Positions 26,717 to 36,217 of a stretch of DNA of 64,000 nt are shown here, one piece after another. This stretch comes from Mesorhizobium xinjiangense (GTDB lineage Bacteria > Pseudomonadota > Alphaproteobacteria > Rhizobiales > Rhizobiaceae). The stretch's first letter is position 1; every line of letters begins with the position of its first letter. The translations under genes were made by a program, and so were the position numbers. The DNA lies in contig NZ_WOAC01000004.1 of the NCBI RefSeq assembly GCF_009749525.1, positions 223,502 through 287,501 of the forward strand. Reading direction: 5' to 3'. The notes beneath the pieces are model-generated. The model saw only the letters and a list, made by a program, of their open reading frames with translations, searched no databases and was not told the DNA's origin.

Positions 26717-26731
26717 TGAATTTCAGTTTCA
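26717..26731. promoter_or_regulatory. RirA/iron-responsive-operator-like motif (TGA-N9-TCA)
   Basis: TGA at 26717-26719, nine bases, then TCA at 26729-26731, 29 bases before the binding-protein start. TGA-N9-TCA is the half-site arrangement described for the rhizobial RirA iron-responsive operator. It is short and could arise by chance; location upstream of iron genes is the support. Confidence 0.45.
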
Positions 26732-26792
26732 GGTTAATCCGCCGACGTCAAGTCGGGCGCCCCCTGCTCGGCGGGAGCGTGTCGATCTTTCC

Positions 26793-26822
26793 GTAGATTC
26801 CTACAAAACCGGAGGAATCTAC
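26793..26822. promoter_or_regulatory. Perfect 10-bp inverted repeat upstream of siderophore receptor
   Basis: GTAGATTCCT (26793-26802), a 10-base spacer, then AGGAATCTAC (26813-26822): ten of ten positions pair. The centre-to-centre half-site distance is about two helical turns. A dimeric regulator site or a stem in the receptor mRNA leader are both possible; no T-tract follows, so it is not a simple terminator. Confidence 0.6.
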
Positions 26823-27010
26823 AATACTGGAATGCTGCACTCAAGTTAACAGACGCCGCAAGGCTGTGTCAGGCAAACTTTGGTGCAGTCCAGGGCTCGG
26901 GCAACCTCGCATAGGGGCGATGTTTCGCCCGCCGCCCTCAATCAAGCCATTCGGCAGCTGCCGGCCTGCCGGCGGTCAACATAAGCAATTTCAAGCTCTG
27001 GAACCTGGCC

Positions 27011-29128
27011 ATGAGAATCGAAACGACGGGCGGCAATCACGAACGGGTGCGTGTCAGAACCGCTCTATTGCTGGGCTGCACAGCGCTGGTCGCCCTGCCC
27101 TCGACGTCATTGCGGGCCCAAGAGATTGAGAATTCCGGTTCTGCCACCGTTCTCGAGACGATCACCGTCAAGGGCGGCGGCGATGACGATGCGAACTCGA
27201 TCGTCGCCACCCAGACCACCAGTGGCAGCAAGATGGCGACGGACATCCTCGACACCCCCGCTTCGATATCCGTGATCACAGCCAAAGAGATGGAAGAGCG
27301 CGGGGTTAAGAATGTCGAGGACGCGCTGAAATATACCGCCGGCGTGACAACCGACTTCTACGGCTCGGACGACCGTTTCGACTTCTTCAAGATCCGCGGC
27401 TTCGACGCCTTGACCTATCGTGACGGGTTGCGGCTCGGCGCGCCGTTCGGCGGCATCCGCGAAGAGCCTTACGCCTATGAGCGCATCGAGGTACTCAAAG
27501 GTGCCAATTCGACCGTCTTCGGCGTCTCGGACCCCGGCGGATCGGTCAACTTCGTCACCAAGCGACCGAAGCGCGAACGGTTCGGCGAAGCCTATGTCAC
27601 GGGTGGCTCTTTTGACCACGCCGAGATCGGTTTCGATTTCGGTGACAACGTCACGGCGGACGATACCTTGTCCTTTCGCATGACAGGCAAGTTGCAGAAT
27701 GCCGATGCCGAGTACGATTATTCCCGCGATGACGAAAAGTTCTTCATGGGCGGCCTGACATGGCGCCCCACCGACATGACCAACCTGACTGTTGTCTACG
27801 ACCATCTGGACAAGGACGGCGTTCCCGGCGGCGGCGGCCACCCCGTCGGTACGGATTTCGACCGGAGCCGTTTCTTCGGTGAGCCGGATTTCAACTATCG
27901 CGGCGTGGACCGGGACAGCGTCAGCGTCATGTTCGATCACGATTTCGGAACCGGGCTGACCTTCAACGCCAATGCGCGCTACAGCGACGAGAGCAGCAAT
28001 TTCGGCTACGCCTATATTTCCGGCACGCCGACGGATGGATCGACGATCGCAGAGCGGGCCTTCTTCGCCAACGACTCCGCGGCCGAACGGTTCATCATCG
28101 ATGCACACCTGCAATACGACACGAGCTTCGAATTCGTGGACAGCCGGACGCTGGTCGGCGTCGAATATAACAATACGTCGTCTACCAACAACGGCTATTT
28201 TTCCAACGACGCGCCCGGCATCGACTGGACGAATCCGGTCTATACCGGCGCACCGGAATCGGTTCCGCCCTACACCAGCACCAACACCGACCAGAAGACC
28301 ACGGCCATCTATGTCGAGCAGAACCTGACCTTCGCAGACAGGCTGATTGCAACCATCGGCCTGCGCAACGATTGGATCGACATCTCGGAGACGAACAATC
28401 TCGCCGGCACGACGAGCGACGGCGACATCAGCGAACTGACCAGCCGTTTCGGCCTGACCTACCGGTTCACCAATGAGTTTGCCGCCTATGCGAGCTACGC
28501 GGAATCGGTGGTTCCCGCTTCGCTGGGCGTCGAACCCGAACGCGGCGAGCAATATGAAATCGGCGTGAAGTACCGGCCTGACGCTTTCCCGGCCCTGTTC
28601 ACCGCTTCCGTCTACGATCTGACGAAGAACAACATCACACGCACCAATCCGGCCACCGGCTTCGAAGAGGCGATTGGCGAGGTGCGGGTCCGCGGCATCG
28701 ACCTCGAGGCCAAGGCGGAGATGATGTATAATCTCAGTCTCACGGCTGCCTATTCCTACATGAAGTCCGAAATCGTCGAAAACGGAGCGGCCGGCTTCGA
28801 GGGTAACGAGTTGTCGTTCGTACCGAACCAGGTTGCGTCGCTCTGGCTCAACTACGATCTTAAAGGCAACGGAACCATTGGTGACATGACATTCGGACTG
28901 GGTGCGCGCTATCAAAGCTCCTACTACTTCGACAACGCCAACACGCAGTGGACCGGTGACAGCATCGTCTTCGACGCCGCCTATACCTACGATATCCGGG
29001 AGAACACCACGTTCGAGGTGAATGTAAGCAATCTGTTCGACGAGAAGTACGTCGCTTATGGCGGCTTCGGCGCAGATTTCTACAATCCCGGCCGTGCCGT
29101 TTTCGCGACCCTGCGCCACACTTGGTAA
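27011..29128 (+). CDS. TonB-dependent siderophore receptor
   Basis: Outer-membrane receptor of 705 residues, the size of ferrichrome/hydroxamate receptors. Signal peptide to about residue 37 (LRAQE), a TonB-box-like ETITVKG at 49-55, plug domain (TPASISVITAKEMEERGV, KIRGFDALTYRDGLR, YERIEVLKGANSTVFG, PGGSVNFVTKRP), then a 22-strand barrel ending FATLRHTW. Terminal Trp replaces the commoner Phe. ATG 27011 follows a weak GGAACC. It is divergent from the matching ABC importer. TonB/ExbB/ExbD are not in the window. Confidence 0.94.
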   Translation: MRIETTGGNHERVRVRTALLLGCTALVALPSTSLRAQEIENSGSATVLETITVKGGGDDDANSIVATQTTSGSKMATDILDTPASISVITAKEMEERGVKNVEDALKYTAGVTTDFYGSDDRFDFFKIRGFDALTYRDGLRLGAPFGGIREEPYAYERIEVLKGANSTVFGVSDPGGSVNFVTKRPKRERFGEAYVTGGSFDHAEIGFDFGDNVTADDTLSFRMTGKLQNADAEYDYSRDDEKFFMGGLTWRPTDMTNLTVVYDHLDKDGVPGGGGHPVGTDFDRSRFFGEPDFNYRGVDRDSVSVMFDHDFGTGLTFNANARYSDESSNFGYAYISGTPTDGSTIAERAFFANDSAAERFIIDAHLQYDTSFEFVDSRTLVGVEYNNTSSTNNGYFSNDAPGIDWTNPVYTGAPESVPPYTSTNTDQKTTAIYVEQNLTFADRLIATIGLRNDWIDISETNNLAGTTSDGDISELTSRFGLTYRFTNEFAAYASYAESVVPASLGVEPERGEQYEIGVKYRPDAFPALFTASVYDLTKNNITRTNPATGFEEAIGEVRVRGIDLEAKAEMMYNLSLTAAYSYMKSEIVENGAAGFEGNELSFVPNQVASLWLNYDLKGNGTIGDMTFGLGARYQSSYYFDNANTQWTGDSIVFDAAYTYDIRENTTFEVNVSNLFDEKYVAYGGFGADFYNPGRAVFATLRHTW

Positions 29129-29134
29129 CGATAT

Positions 29135-29164
29135 GCCCCACCCGCGGCCATTTGCGGGTGGGGC
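29135..29164 (+). terminator. Hairpin terminator after siderophore receptor
   Basis: An 11-base perfect stem, GCCCCACCCGC (29135-29145) with GCGGGTGGGGC (29154-29164), has an 8-base loop and starts 6 bases after the receptor stop. The T-run is absent, so it is a strong hairpin of the GC-rich alphaproteobacterial type. Confidence 0.7.
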
Positions 29165-29179
29165 AATACCCTCGGCTGA

Positions 29180-29292
29180 CGCGCGTTCGCTTCAAACGGA
29201 AACGTTTGAAGCAAAGATATGCACGCCAGATCAATATGTTGGAACATGTACCTTTCGCTCAAATGTTTCCGTTTGAAGCGAACGCGCGCTAA
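29180..29292. repeat. Dispersed double-hairpin intergenic repeat, full copy
   Basis: Outer arms GCGCGTTCGCTTCAAACGG and the complementary right end form an inverted repeat of about 30 bases enclosing a core that includes AAAGATAT and GGAACATGTACCTTTCGCTC. The complement of this core matches the copy at 56420-56533 closely. Small hairpins around CAAACG...CGTTTG lie in each arm. Its right edge supplies the TAG stop of the AraC gene. Confidence 0.75.
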
Positions 29293-30182
29293 CCGACCTG
29301 CCGCAATCGGCGCCACGCGGCCGGCGTTTCACCGACAATCTGCCGAAAGGTTTTTGTCAGATGCGCCTGGTCGGTGAAGCCAAGCCGGGCGGCGATGTCG
29401 GCGACCGTCAGATCGCTTTCGGCCAGCATTTCCTGGGCGAGTCCGACCCGCCGTCCAAGCTGCCACTGGAGCGGCGTTTTGCCCGTCGTCTGCTTGAAGA
29501 CATTGGCGAACCAGCTTTCGGACAAGCCGACCGTCGCGGCCATTTCGGCAACGCTCAGGCGGCAATCGCCATGGGCGTCGGCGCGCGCTATCAGCTTGTT
29601 CATCTGCGCCTGGGTGAGCCTGCCATTGCCCGGCTTGACGTCGTGATCCGGGATATCGAGAAGGCCGGTCACGATGCTGCCGACGAGGCTTTCGCCGTAG
29701 ACCGCGTGTTTCGACGGATTCGACACCTCGTCGACCAGCAGGCCGGCCAGCGCTTCGATCGCCCCGACATCCTGAATTTCCACCGGGCGGCGCATGGCGC
29801 CAAGCGCGGCCGATGTTCCAACCGAAGGCGCGAGAAACCTCAGCATCCGCTCCCTGTGCACATGCAGGTCCAGATGCGAGAAGCGATGCACTGAGGTGAA
29901 ATTGGTCCACAGGGGAACGCCGGCGGGCACATAGATCGCGCGCGTCATCGGACGATAATGCTGTGTTGCTCCCCCTTCCCGGTTGGTCATCCGGATGTGA
30001 GGCGACACGTCGTTGAAAAAGACCACGATGCGCGGATCGGGCGACAGATAGTATCCCCTGGCCCCGGCCTGGCCTTCGGCATTCCAGAATACGCTCATCA
30101 GCCCATCGAGGCCGCGCCATTTGACAGGCGCGAGCACCCGAATGCCTTCCGTATAGCACGTCATCGAATGCTGGTAGCTCAT
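29289..30182 (-). CDS. AraC family regulator of siderophore uptake
   Basis: Regulator of 297 residues from ATG 30182. The N-terminal 170 residues form a sensor (YYLSPDPRIVVFFNDVSPHI, YRPMTRAIYVPAGVPLWTN). The C-terminal AraC DNA-binding domain, about 195-290, has LSVAEMAATVGLSESWFANV and ADIAARLGFTDQAHLTKTFR. Its place next to the receptor and an iron-box-like site upstream (30220-30242) make ferric-siderophore sensing likely, as for YbtA/PchR-type AraC proteins. Confidence 0.88.
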   Translation of the reverse strand: MSYQHSMTCYTEGIRVLAPVKWRGLDGLMSVFWNAEGQAGARGYYLSPDPRIVVFFNDVSPHIRMTNREGGATQHYRPMTRAIYVPAGVPLWTNFTSVHRFSHLDLHVHRERMLRFLAPSVGTSAALGAMRRPVEIQDVGAIEALAGLLVDEVSNPSKHAVYGESLVGSIVTGLLDIPDHDVKPGNGRLTQAQMNKLIARADAHGDCRLSVAEMAATVGLSESWFANVFKQTTGKTPLQWQLGRRVGLAQEMLAESDLTVADIAARLGFTDQAHLTKTFRQIVGETPAAWRRLRQVG

Positions 30183-30219
30183 TGCACAAGCCGCTTGGCC
30201 GACAGGCCGGTTTAAACAT

Positions 30220-30242
30220 GAATATGACTATCATGCTTATTC
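30220..30242. promoter_or_regulatory. Fur-box-like dyad upstream of AraC regulator
   Basis: GAATATGACTATCATGCTTATTC has outer arms GAATA/TATTC and an inner ATGA-CTA-TCAT. The inner 11 bases match the classic Fur core ATGATAATCAT at 9 positions. It lies about 40 bases before the regulator start. In rhizobia the binder could be Fur/Mur, Irr or another protein. Confidence 0.5.
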
Positions 30243-30422
30243 GTCGTGGCAAGCCGCTTGCGGCCGATCGAGATCGAAGGTGCGGATCGGTGCGCAGCAG
30301 TCGAGGTGGATTTCCATGGCAGCGGACAACCGACCCGTAAATGATCAAAAGCCCGGCGGGTTGACACCGATGAAGCAATGACCCCTCGTTTGCCGACTTG
30401 GAACAACGGGCGAGACAAACGG

Positions 30423-31651
30423 ATGAACGACGCCACCGGCGACACGGTTACACATGGCAAAGGCCGCAAAGGAACCGCCGGCGAGGTCTTCGCCGCATTC
30501 CTCAAGCTCGGCGTGACCTCCTTCGGCGGCCCGATCGCCCATCTGGGCTATTTCCGCGATGAACTGGTGACCCGCCGGAAGTGGATCGACGAGAAGGGCT
30601 ATGCCGATCTGGTCGCGCTGTGCCAGTTCCTGCCCGGCCCGGCGTCCAGCCAGGTCGGCTTCGCGCTCGGACTTTTTCGCGGCGGCGCTCTGGGCGCGGC
30701 GGCGGCCTGGACGGCCTTCACCCTGCCCTCGGCGATCCTGCTCGTGCTGTTCGCGCTCGGTGCCGGCGCCTTCGGCGGGCCAATCGGCTCCGGCATCATC
30801 CACGGGCTTAAGGCCGTCGCCGTTGCCATCGTGGCGCAGGCCGTCTGGGGCATGGCGAAAACCTCTGCCCCGATAAGGAACGCGCCAGCATCGCGCTTGC
30901 AGCCGTGCTGATCGTGGTCCTCGCCGCCGGTTCGCTCGGGCAGATCGCCGCGATCGTGGCTGGCGGTCTTGCCGGGCTGTGGCTGTGCCGGTCGAACGGC
31001 AAGGCGGTTTCCGGCCATATGAGCTTCCCCGTCTCGCGCGGCGTCGGCGTGGCCTGCCTTATCCTGTTCTTCATCCTGCTTTTCGGCCTGCCCCTGGCCG
31101 CCGCAGCGACCTCCGCGCAAGGGCTGGCGGTGTTCGAATCCTTCTATCGCGCGGGCTCGCTCGTCTTCGGCGGCGGGCATGTCGTGCTGCCGCTTCTGGA
31201 GTCCGGCGTCATGCGTCCAGGCTGGGTGACGGCCGACCAGTTCCTGTCCGGCTATGGCGCGGCGCAAGCCGTACCGGGCCCGCTGTTCACCTTCGCCGCC
31301 TATCTCGGCGCGGTGCTCGGCCCTGAGCCCAACGGACTTCTCGGCGCGGCCATCGCCCTCGTCGCCATCTTCCTGCCGGGCTTTCTTCTGCTCATCGGCA
31401 TCATCCCGTTCTGGGACGCGTTTCGCGCGCGACCGACCGCCCAGGCGATCATGCGCGGCACCAATGCCGCGGTCGTCGGCATCCTGGGCGCCGCGCTCTA
31501 CCAGCCGGTCTGGACCAGCGCCATTCTCGGGCCGTACGAGTTCGCATTGGCACTCACCTGTTTCGTGCTCCTCATGGCCTGGAAGGCGCCGCCCTGGGTC
31601 GTGGTCGTCGTCGCGGCGACGGGCGGGGTGCTGATCGGACTGGCCGCCTGA
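30423..31651 (+). pseudogene. chrA: Chromate transporter ChrA, frameshifted
   Basis: Two-domain inner-membrane CHR protein family exporting chromate. The first half reads from ATG 30423 with FLKLGVTSFGGPIAHLGYF and QFLPGPASSQVGF; the second half reads in another frame from about 30866 with FYRAGSLVFGGGHVVLPLL and GYGAAQAVPGPLFTF, the matching repeat motifs. Inserting one C in the ACCTCTG stretch near 30863-30868 joins them as KT-LCPDKERASIAL and gives about 410 residues, a normal ChrA length. Either a one-base inactivating deletion or a sequencing error. Confidence 0.82.
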
Positions 31652-31692
31652 AATCCGGGTGATGCAGGCGTGGTCGCCGCCGCCCACAGGCC

Positions 31693-31710
31693 GTGTCACC
31701 AAACCGTTAA
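31693..31710 (+). promoter_or_regulatory. Possible Pho box upstream of phoX
   Basis: GTGTCACCAAACCGTTAA shows two 11-base-spaced TGTCA/CGTTA half-sites resembling the PhoB consensus of two CTGTCAT repeats. It lies about 75 bases before a phosphatase gene. The second half-site is weak, so support is mainly positional. Confidence 0.35.
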
Positions 31711-31782
31711 ACCGCCCGGCTATCAGGAAATGTGGATTGGCATGCGCCAGACGCGACCCAGCGAGACAGCCAGGAGAAGACG

Positions 31783-33702
31783 ATGACCGACATCGACGCA
31801 ACCGCGATATCTGCCGACGAATGGGACGAATTGAACTTCCCGCGGTCTGAGGAACAGGAGTTCGACCGTGTCGTCGAGCGCGCGATTTCGCGCCGCGGCT
31901 TTCTGGGCGGCGTGCTCGCTTTCGGGTCCGGCGCGGCGGTCATGGGAACGGGCCTCTTCAATTCCACCTCCGCGCTGGCTCAACATGCCAGCCGCTTCGC
32001 CTTCAAGCCGGTTCCGACCGCCACCGACGGTACGGTGCACGTGCCCGAAGGCTATTCCTGGAGCAGGCTCATAAGCTGGGGCGATCCGCTTTTTGCCGAG
32101 GCGGACGGCGATTTTGCGCAGGAGACCGGCGGCAGCGTGGAAATGTCGGACAAGGTGTTCGGCGAGAACACCGACGGTATGGAGCTCTTCATGATCGGCG
32201 ATGCCCAGGTGATCGCCGTCAACCACGAATACACCAACACCAAGGTGAACCTTCCCGCAAGCCATGCCGACGGCAAGGCGGGCGACGCCGACGGCGTGCG
32301 CAAGCTCCAGAATCTTCAGGGCGTGGCCGTGATGGAGGTCCGCGAGGGTGAGAATGGCTGGCAGGTCGTGAAGGACAGTCCCTTCAACCGCCGCATCACT
32401 CACAACACGCCGATGCGTATTGCCGGGCCCGCCGCCGGGCACGATCTGATGAAGACCGAAGACGACCCGACGGGCACGGAAAGCCTGGGCACATTCAACA
32501 ATTGCGGCGCCGGCAAGACGCCGTGGGGCACGTACCTGACCTGCGAGGAGAACTTCAACGGCTATTTCGGCGCCACCGGCGAGATGCCTTCCGATGAAAA
32601 GATCGCCGCCGGCTACCAGCGCTACGGCATCGGCGCAGAAGGACGCTATGGCTACGAAACGTTCGATGCGCGCTTCGATGTCAGCCGGAACCCGAACGAG
32701 CCGCACCGCGCCGGCTGGATCGTCGAGATCGATCCGTCCGACCCTGCCTCGACCCCGGTGAAGCGCACCGCGCTCGGCCGCTTCAAGCACGAAAACGCCG
32801 CCTGCGTACTCGCGCCCGACGGCCGCGTCGTGGTCTATATGGGCGACGACGAGCGAGGCGAGTTCCTCTACAAGTGGCTGTCGCGCGACGTCTATGTGCC
32901 GGGCGGCGACACCTCGACGCTGCTCGACGAGGGCACGCTCTACGTCGGAAAGTTCAACGACGACCAGACCGGCACATGGCTGGCGCTCACGCCGGAGGCG
33001 ACCGGCATGGCGGCGGCCGAGATTGCGATCTTCGCCCGTACGGCTGCATCGAAAGTGGGCGCGACCACGATGGACCGTCCCGAATGGGTGGCCGTCAACC
33101 CGACGGCGATCGAGGCCTATTGCTGCCTGACCAACAACAGCCGCCGCGGTGCCGGCGATGACGGCGAAATCCGCACCAATGCGGGTGGAGACGCGATGGC
33201 TGTCAGTGCGGTGAACCCGCGCGAGACCAACAATTACGGCCAGATCGTCCGCTGGCGCCCAGCCGGCGACAACCACGCCTCGTCGATATTCGAGTGGGAC
33301 CTCTACGTCATGGCGGGCAACCCCTCCGTCCACAGCGAGGGACCCTATGCCGGCAGCGCCAATATCAACACCGGCAACATGTTCAACTCGCCGGACGGCA
33401 TGGTCATCGATACGACCGGCATGATCTGGATCCAGACAGACGGAGACGACAGCAACGAAGGCGATGCCGCAGGTCAGGGCAACAACCAGATGCTTGTCGG
33501 CGACCCGGCGACGGGCGAGATCCAGCGCTTCCTCACCGGGCCCTTCGGCTGTGAGGTGACAGGGCTTTGCTGGTCGGCCGACCGCCGTACGATGTTCGTC
33601 GGCATCCAGCACCCGGACGCCCCCTTCCCCGACGGCAAGGACATGCTGCCGCGCTCTTCGATCATCGCGATCAAACGCGACGACAACGCCCTTTTGGGCT
33701 GA
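31783..33702 (+). CDS. phoX: PhoX family alkaline phosphatase (DUF839), Tat-exported
   Basis: Secreted Ca/Fe-dependent phosphomonoesterase family, 639 residues. ATG 31783 follows AGGAGAAG. A Tat-type signal with SRRGFLGGVLAFGSGAAV lies near residues 43-60, with a long polar n-region that is typical of PhoX, and cleavage is expected near ALAQH. Core motifs: VNHEYTNTKV, NNCGAGKTPWGTYLTCEEN and NSPDGMVIDTTGMIWIQTD. A possible Pho box upstream fits phosphate-starvation control. A GC hairpin follows the stop. Confidence 0.92.
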   Translation: MTDIDATAISADEWDELNFPRSEEQEFDRVVERAISRRGFLGGVLAFGSGAAVMGTGLFNSTSALAQHASRFAFKPVPTATDGTVHVPEGYSWSRLISWGDPLFAEADGDFAQETGGSVEMSDKVFGENTDGMELFMIGDAQVIAVNHEYTNTKVNLPASHADGKAGDADGVRKLQNLQGVAVMEVREGENGWQVVKDSPFNRRITHNTPMRIAGPAAGHDLMKTEDDPTGTESLGTFNNCGAGKTPWGTYLTCEENFNGYFGATGEMPSDEKIAAGYQRYGIGAEGRYGYETFDARFDVSRNPNEPHRAGWIVEIDPSDPASTPVKRTALGRFKHENAACVLAPDGRVVVYMGDDERGEFLYKWLSRDVYVPGGDTSTLLDEGTLYVGKFNDDQTGTWLALTPEATGMAAAEIAIFARTAASKVGATTMDRPEWVAVNPTAIEAYCCLTNNSRRGAGDDGEIRTNAGGDAMAVSAVNPRETNNYGQIVRWRPAGDNHASSIFEWDLYVMAGNPSVHSEGPYAGSANINTGNMFNSPDGMVIDTTGMIWIQTDGDDSNEGDAAGQGNNQMLVGDPATGEIQRFLTGPFGCEVTGLCWSADRRTMFVGIQHPDAPFPDGKDMLPRSSIIAIKRDDNALLG

Positions 33703-34245
33703 GTCGGCTGCGCCGATCGGGCGTGCCCTCACCGGCACGCCCAAACAACGTCCTGCCCGGATGTCCGTCCCGCGACGAGCCCGGTGCAATGACCGCCTTC
33801 CACGGCCCTGCCATTGCGAGCGCTACCGTCGCAAACCGCCTCAGGCGACGCACCCCTCCCCCGGATCAGGATTTTTGCACAACAGACCGTTATGCGGGGG
33901 CGCACTTTGCCCGCGTGATATGATACATTGCGATTGTCCGAATCATGGCCCGCGTGCACCTGAAGGATGCATCTTCACGGGTTTCGATCGCATTTGATCC
34001 AAGGTGTACGTCTATCGTGCCGGAATGAGGATCTGTTCGGCGATGGCGGCATTAGCGCGTAGCACTTGCGAAGCACCCAATCGAGGGCAGCCAATGGCGC
34101 ACCATAAGGTGGGCACGGCGCATGTGGTCCTTTCGAATAGCACCGCTCGCCGAAATGTGAAGGAACGAAGAGGGCGCGAATCTATTCAATCTGAAGTAAT
34201 GTCGAGAAGGACTATCGGGGAGGAGAGAACCCTGGCGAGGTAGCG
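33703..34245. other. 543-base intergenic region between phoX and prkA
   Basis: Apart from the phoX hairpin, only short unconvincing reading frames are seen, with no family resemblance or good ribosome sites. Composition becomes less GC-rich after about 33890. The prkA promoter should lie in its right half; no confident promoter motif was identified. Confidence 0.5.
33719..33742 (+). terminator. Hairpin terminator after phoX
   Basis: GGGCGTGCC (33719-33727) pairs perfectly with GGCACGCCC (33734-33742) over a 6-base loop, 16 bases after the phoX stop. An A-rich stretch follows rather than a T-run. Confidence 0.65.
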
Positions 34246-36195
34246 ATGCGTGGGAATGAATCCGACGTCTTTGAACTGTTTTCGGAGATCTACTCCGGTG
34301 CTGCACAGGAGGAGATGAGCCTGCAGGAATATCTGCTGGCCTGCCGTGACGACAAATTCATGTACGCCACGGCGCCCGAGCGGATGATGGCAGCCATCGG
34401 CGAGCCGACCCTTGTGGATACCAGCAAGGACGAGCGTCTCGGCCGCATCTTCGCAAACCGGACGGTCAAGCTGTACGATTCCTTTGCCGATTTCTACGGC
34501 ATGGAAGATACGATCGAACGGATCGTCGGCTATTTCCGATACGCCTCCCAGGGCCTCGAAGAGCGCAAGCAGATCCTCTATCTCCTCGGCCCCGTCGGTG
34601 GCGGCAAGTCGTCGCTGGCCGAGCGACTGAAGTCGCTGATGGAGGAATATCCCATCTATACGCTCAAGATCGGCAACCAGATGAGCCCGATCATGGAATC
34701 GCCGCTCGGCCTGTTCAATCCCGAACGCATGGGCGATCTGCTGGAAGACAAGTACGGCATCGCGCGGCGCCGGCTGACGGGCCTGATCTCGCCTTGGGCA
34801 ACCAAACGCCTCGACGAGCTCTCGGGCGATATCTCCAAGTTCAGCGTCGTCAAGCTGATGCCGTCGAAGCTGCGCCAGATCGGCATCGCCAAGACGGAAC
34901 CCGGCGACGAGAACAACCAGGACGTTTCGGCCCTGGTCGGCAAGGTCGACATCCGCCAGCTCGAGCATTTCAGCCAGTCGGACCCCGACGCCTATTCCTA
35001 TAGCGGCGGCCTCAACCAGACGACCCAGGGCCTGCTCGAATTCGTCGAGATGTTCAAGGCGCCGATAAAGGTCCTCCACCCGCTTCTGACGGCGACCCAG
35101 GAAGGCAGCTACAACGGCACCGAGAATTTCGGCGCCTTCCCCTATCAGGGCATCGTCGTGGCCCATTCCAATGAATCGGAATGGCTGCAGTTCAAGAACA
35201 ACCGCAACAACGAGGCCTTCCTCGACCGCATCCTCGTCGTCAAGATCCCCTATTGCCTGCGGGTCACCGAGGAAAAGAGGATCTACGACAAGCTGCTGCG
35301 CGAAAGCGACCTGTCCAATTCGCCCTGCGCGCCCGAGGTGCTCGATATCCTCAGCCGCTTCACTGTCTCGACGCGGCTGGCCGAGCACGAGAACTCCTCG
35401 CTCTACACCAAGATGCGGGTCTATGACGGCGAGACCCTCAAGGAGGTCGATCCCAAGGCGCGGTCGGTGCAGGAATATCGCGACGCGGCGAGCGTCGACG
35501 AGGGCATGACCGGCGTGTCGACGCGGTTCGCCTTCAAGATTCTTTCGGAGACGTTCAACTACGACACCACCGAAGTCGCGGCCGACCCGGTGCATCTGAT
35601 GTATATTCTCGAACACGCGGTCAAGCGCGAACAATTCCCCAAGGAGACGGAAGGGGCCTATCTCGAATTCCTGAAATCGGAACTGGCCACGCGCTATGCC
35701 GAGTTCATCGGGCACGAGATTCAGAAGGCCTATCTGGAATCCTACAGCGAGTACGGCCAGAACCTGTTCGACCGCTATATCGCCTATGCCGACGCGTGGG
35801 TCGAGGACCAGGACTACAAGGATCCCGACACGGGCCAACTCTTCGACCGCGACGTGCTGGACAACGAGCTGTCGCAGATCGAGAAGCCGGCCGGCATCGC
35901 CAATCCCAAGGACTTCCGCAACGAGGTGGTGAAGTTCACCCTGCGCGCCCGGGCGCGCAACCAGGGCCGCAACCCGTCCTGGACCAGCTACGAGAAATTG
36001 CGCGAAGTCATCGAGAAGCGCATGTTCGGCCAGGTCGAGGATCTGCTGCCGGTCATCAGCTTCGGCTCCAAGAAGGATTCGCAGACCGAGAAGCAGCATG
36101 ACGAGTTCGTGCAGCGAATGGTCGAACGCGGCTACACCAAGCGGCAGGTTCGGCGGCTGGTCGACTGGTACATGAGAGTCAACAAAGCGGGCTGA
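34246..36195 (+). CDS. prkA: PrkA family serine protein kinase (YeaG)
   Basis: AAA-plus-like protein kinase of 649 residues. The N-terminal PrkA AAA domain includes Walker A GPVGGGKSSL near residue 116 and a Walker-B-like region; the C-terminal part contains FPYQGIVVAHSNESEW and the eukaryotic-kinase-like PrkA domain. The first ATG follows GGTAG; GGGGAGGAG lies about 25 bases upstream. First gene of prkA-yeaH-spoVR, spaced 22 and 12 bases. In enterobacteria YeaG/YeaH act in stationary-phase and nitrogen-starvation adaptation. Confidence 0.95.
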   Translation: MRGNESDVFELFSEIYSGAAQEEMSLQEYLLACRDDKFMYATAPERMMAAIGEPTLVDTSKDERLGRIFANRTVKLYDSFADFYGMEDTIERIVGYFRYASQGLEERKQILYLLGPVGGGKSSLAERLKSLMEEYPIYTLKIGNQMSPIMESPLGLFNPERMGDLLEDKYGIARRRLTGLISPWATKRLDELSGDISKFSVVKLMPSKLRQIGIAKTEPGDENNQDVSALVGKVDIRQLEHFSQSDPDAYSYSGGLNQTTQGLLEFVEMFKAPIKVLHPLLTATQEGSYNGTENFGAFPYQGIVVAHSNESEWLQFKNNRNNEAFLDRILVVKIPYCLRVTEEKRIYDKLLRESDLSNSPCAPEVLDILSRFTVSTRLAEHENSSLYTKMRVYDGETLKEVDPKARSVQEYRDAASVDEGMTGVSTRFAFKILSETFNYDTTEVAADPVHLMYILEHAVKREQFPKETEGAYLEFLKSELATRYAEFIGHEIQKAYLESYSEYGQNLFDRYIAYADAWVEDQDYKDPDTGQLFDRDVLDNELSQIEKPAGIANPKDFRNEVVKFTLRARARNQGRNPSWTSYEKLREVIEKRMFGQVEDLLPVISFGSKKDSQTEKQHDEFVQRMVERGYTKRQVRRLVDWYMRVNKAG

Positions 36196-36217
36196 AGCTC
36201 AACATGCAGGACGCCCC

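Larger units (their letters stand above)
26689..27010. promoter_or_regulatory. Divergent siderophore-locus control region
   Basis: This 322-base gap separates the ABC operon from the receptor gene and holds no plausible coding frame. It contains a TGA-N9-TCA motif at 26717-26731 and a perfect 10-base dyad at 26793-26822, listed separately. Base composition is more AT-rich than the flanks. Both divergent promoters must lie here. Confidence 0.7.

Noticed and set aside
33703..34245. Small genes in the phoX-prkA gap
   Set aside because: Frames are short, overlap on several strands, and lack ribosome sites and family resemblance.
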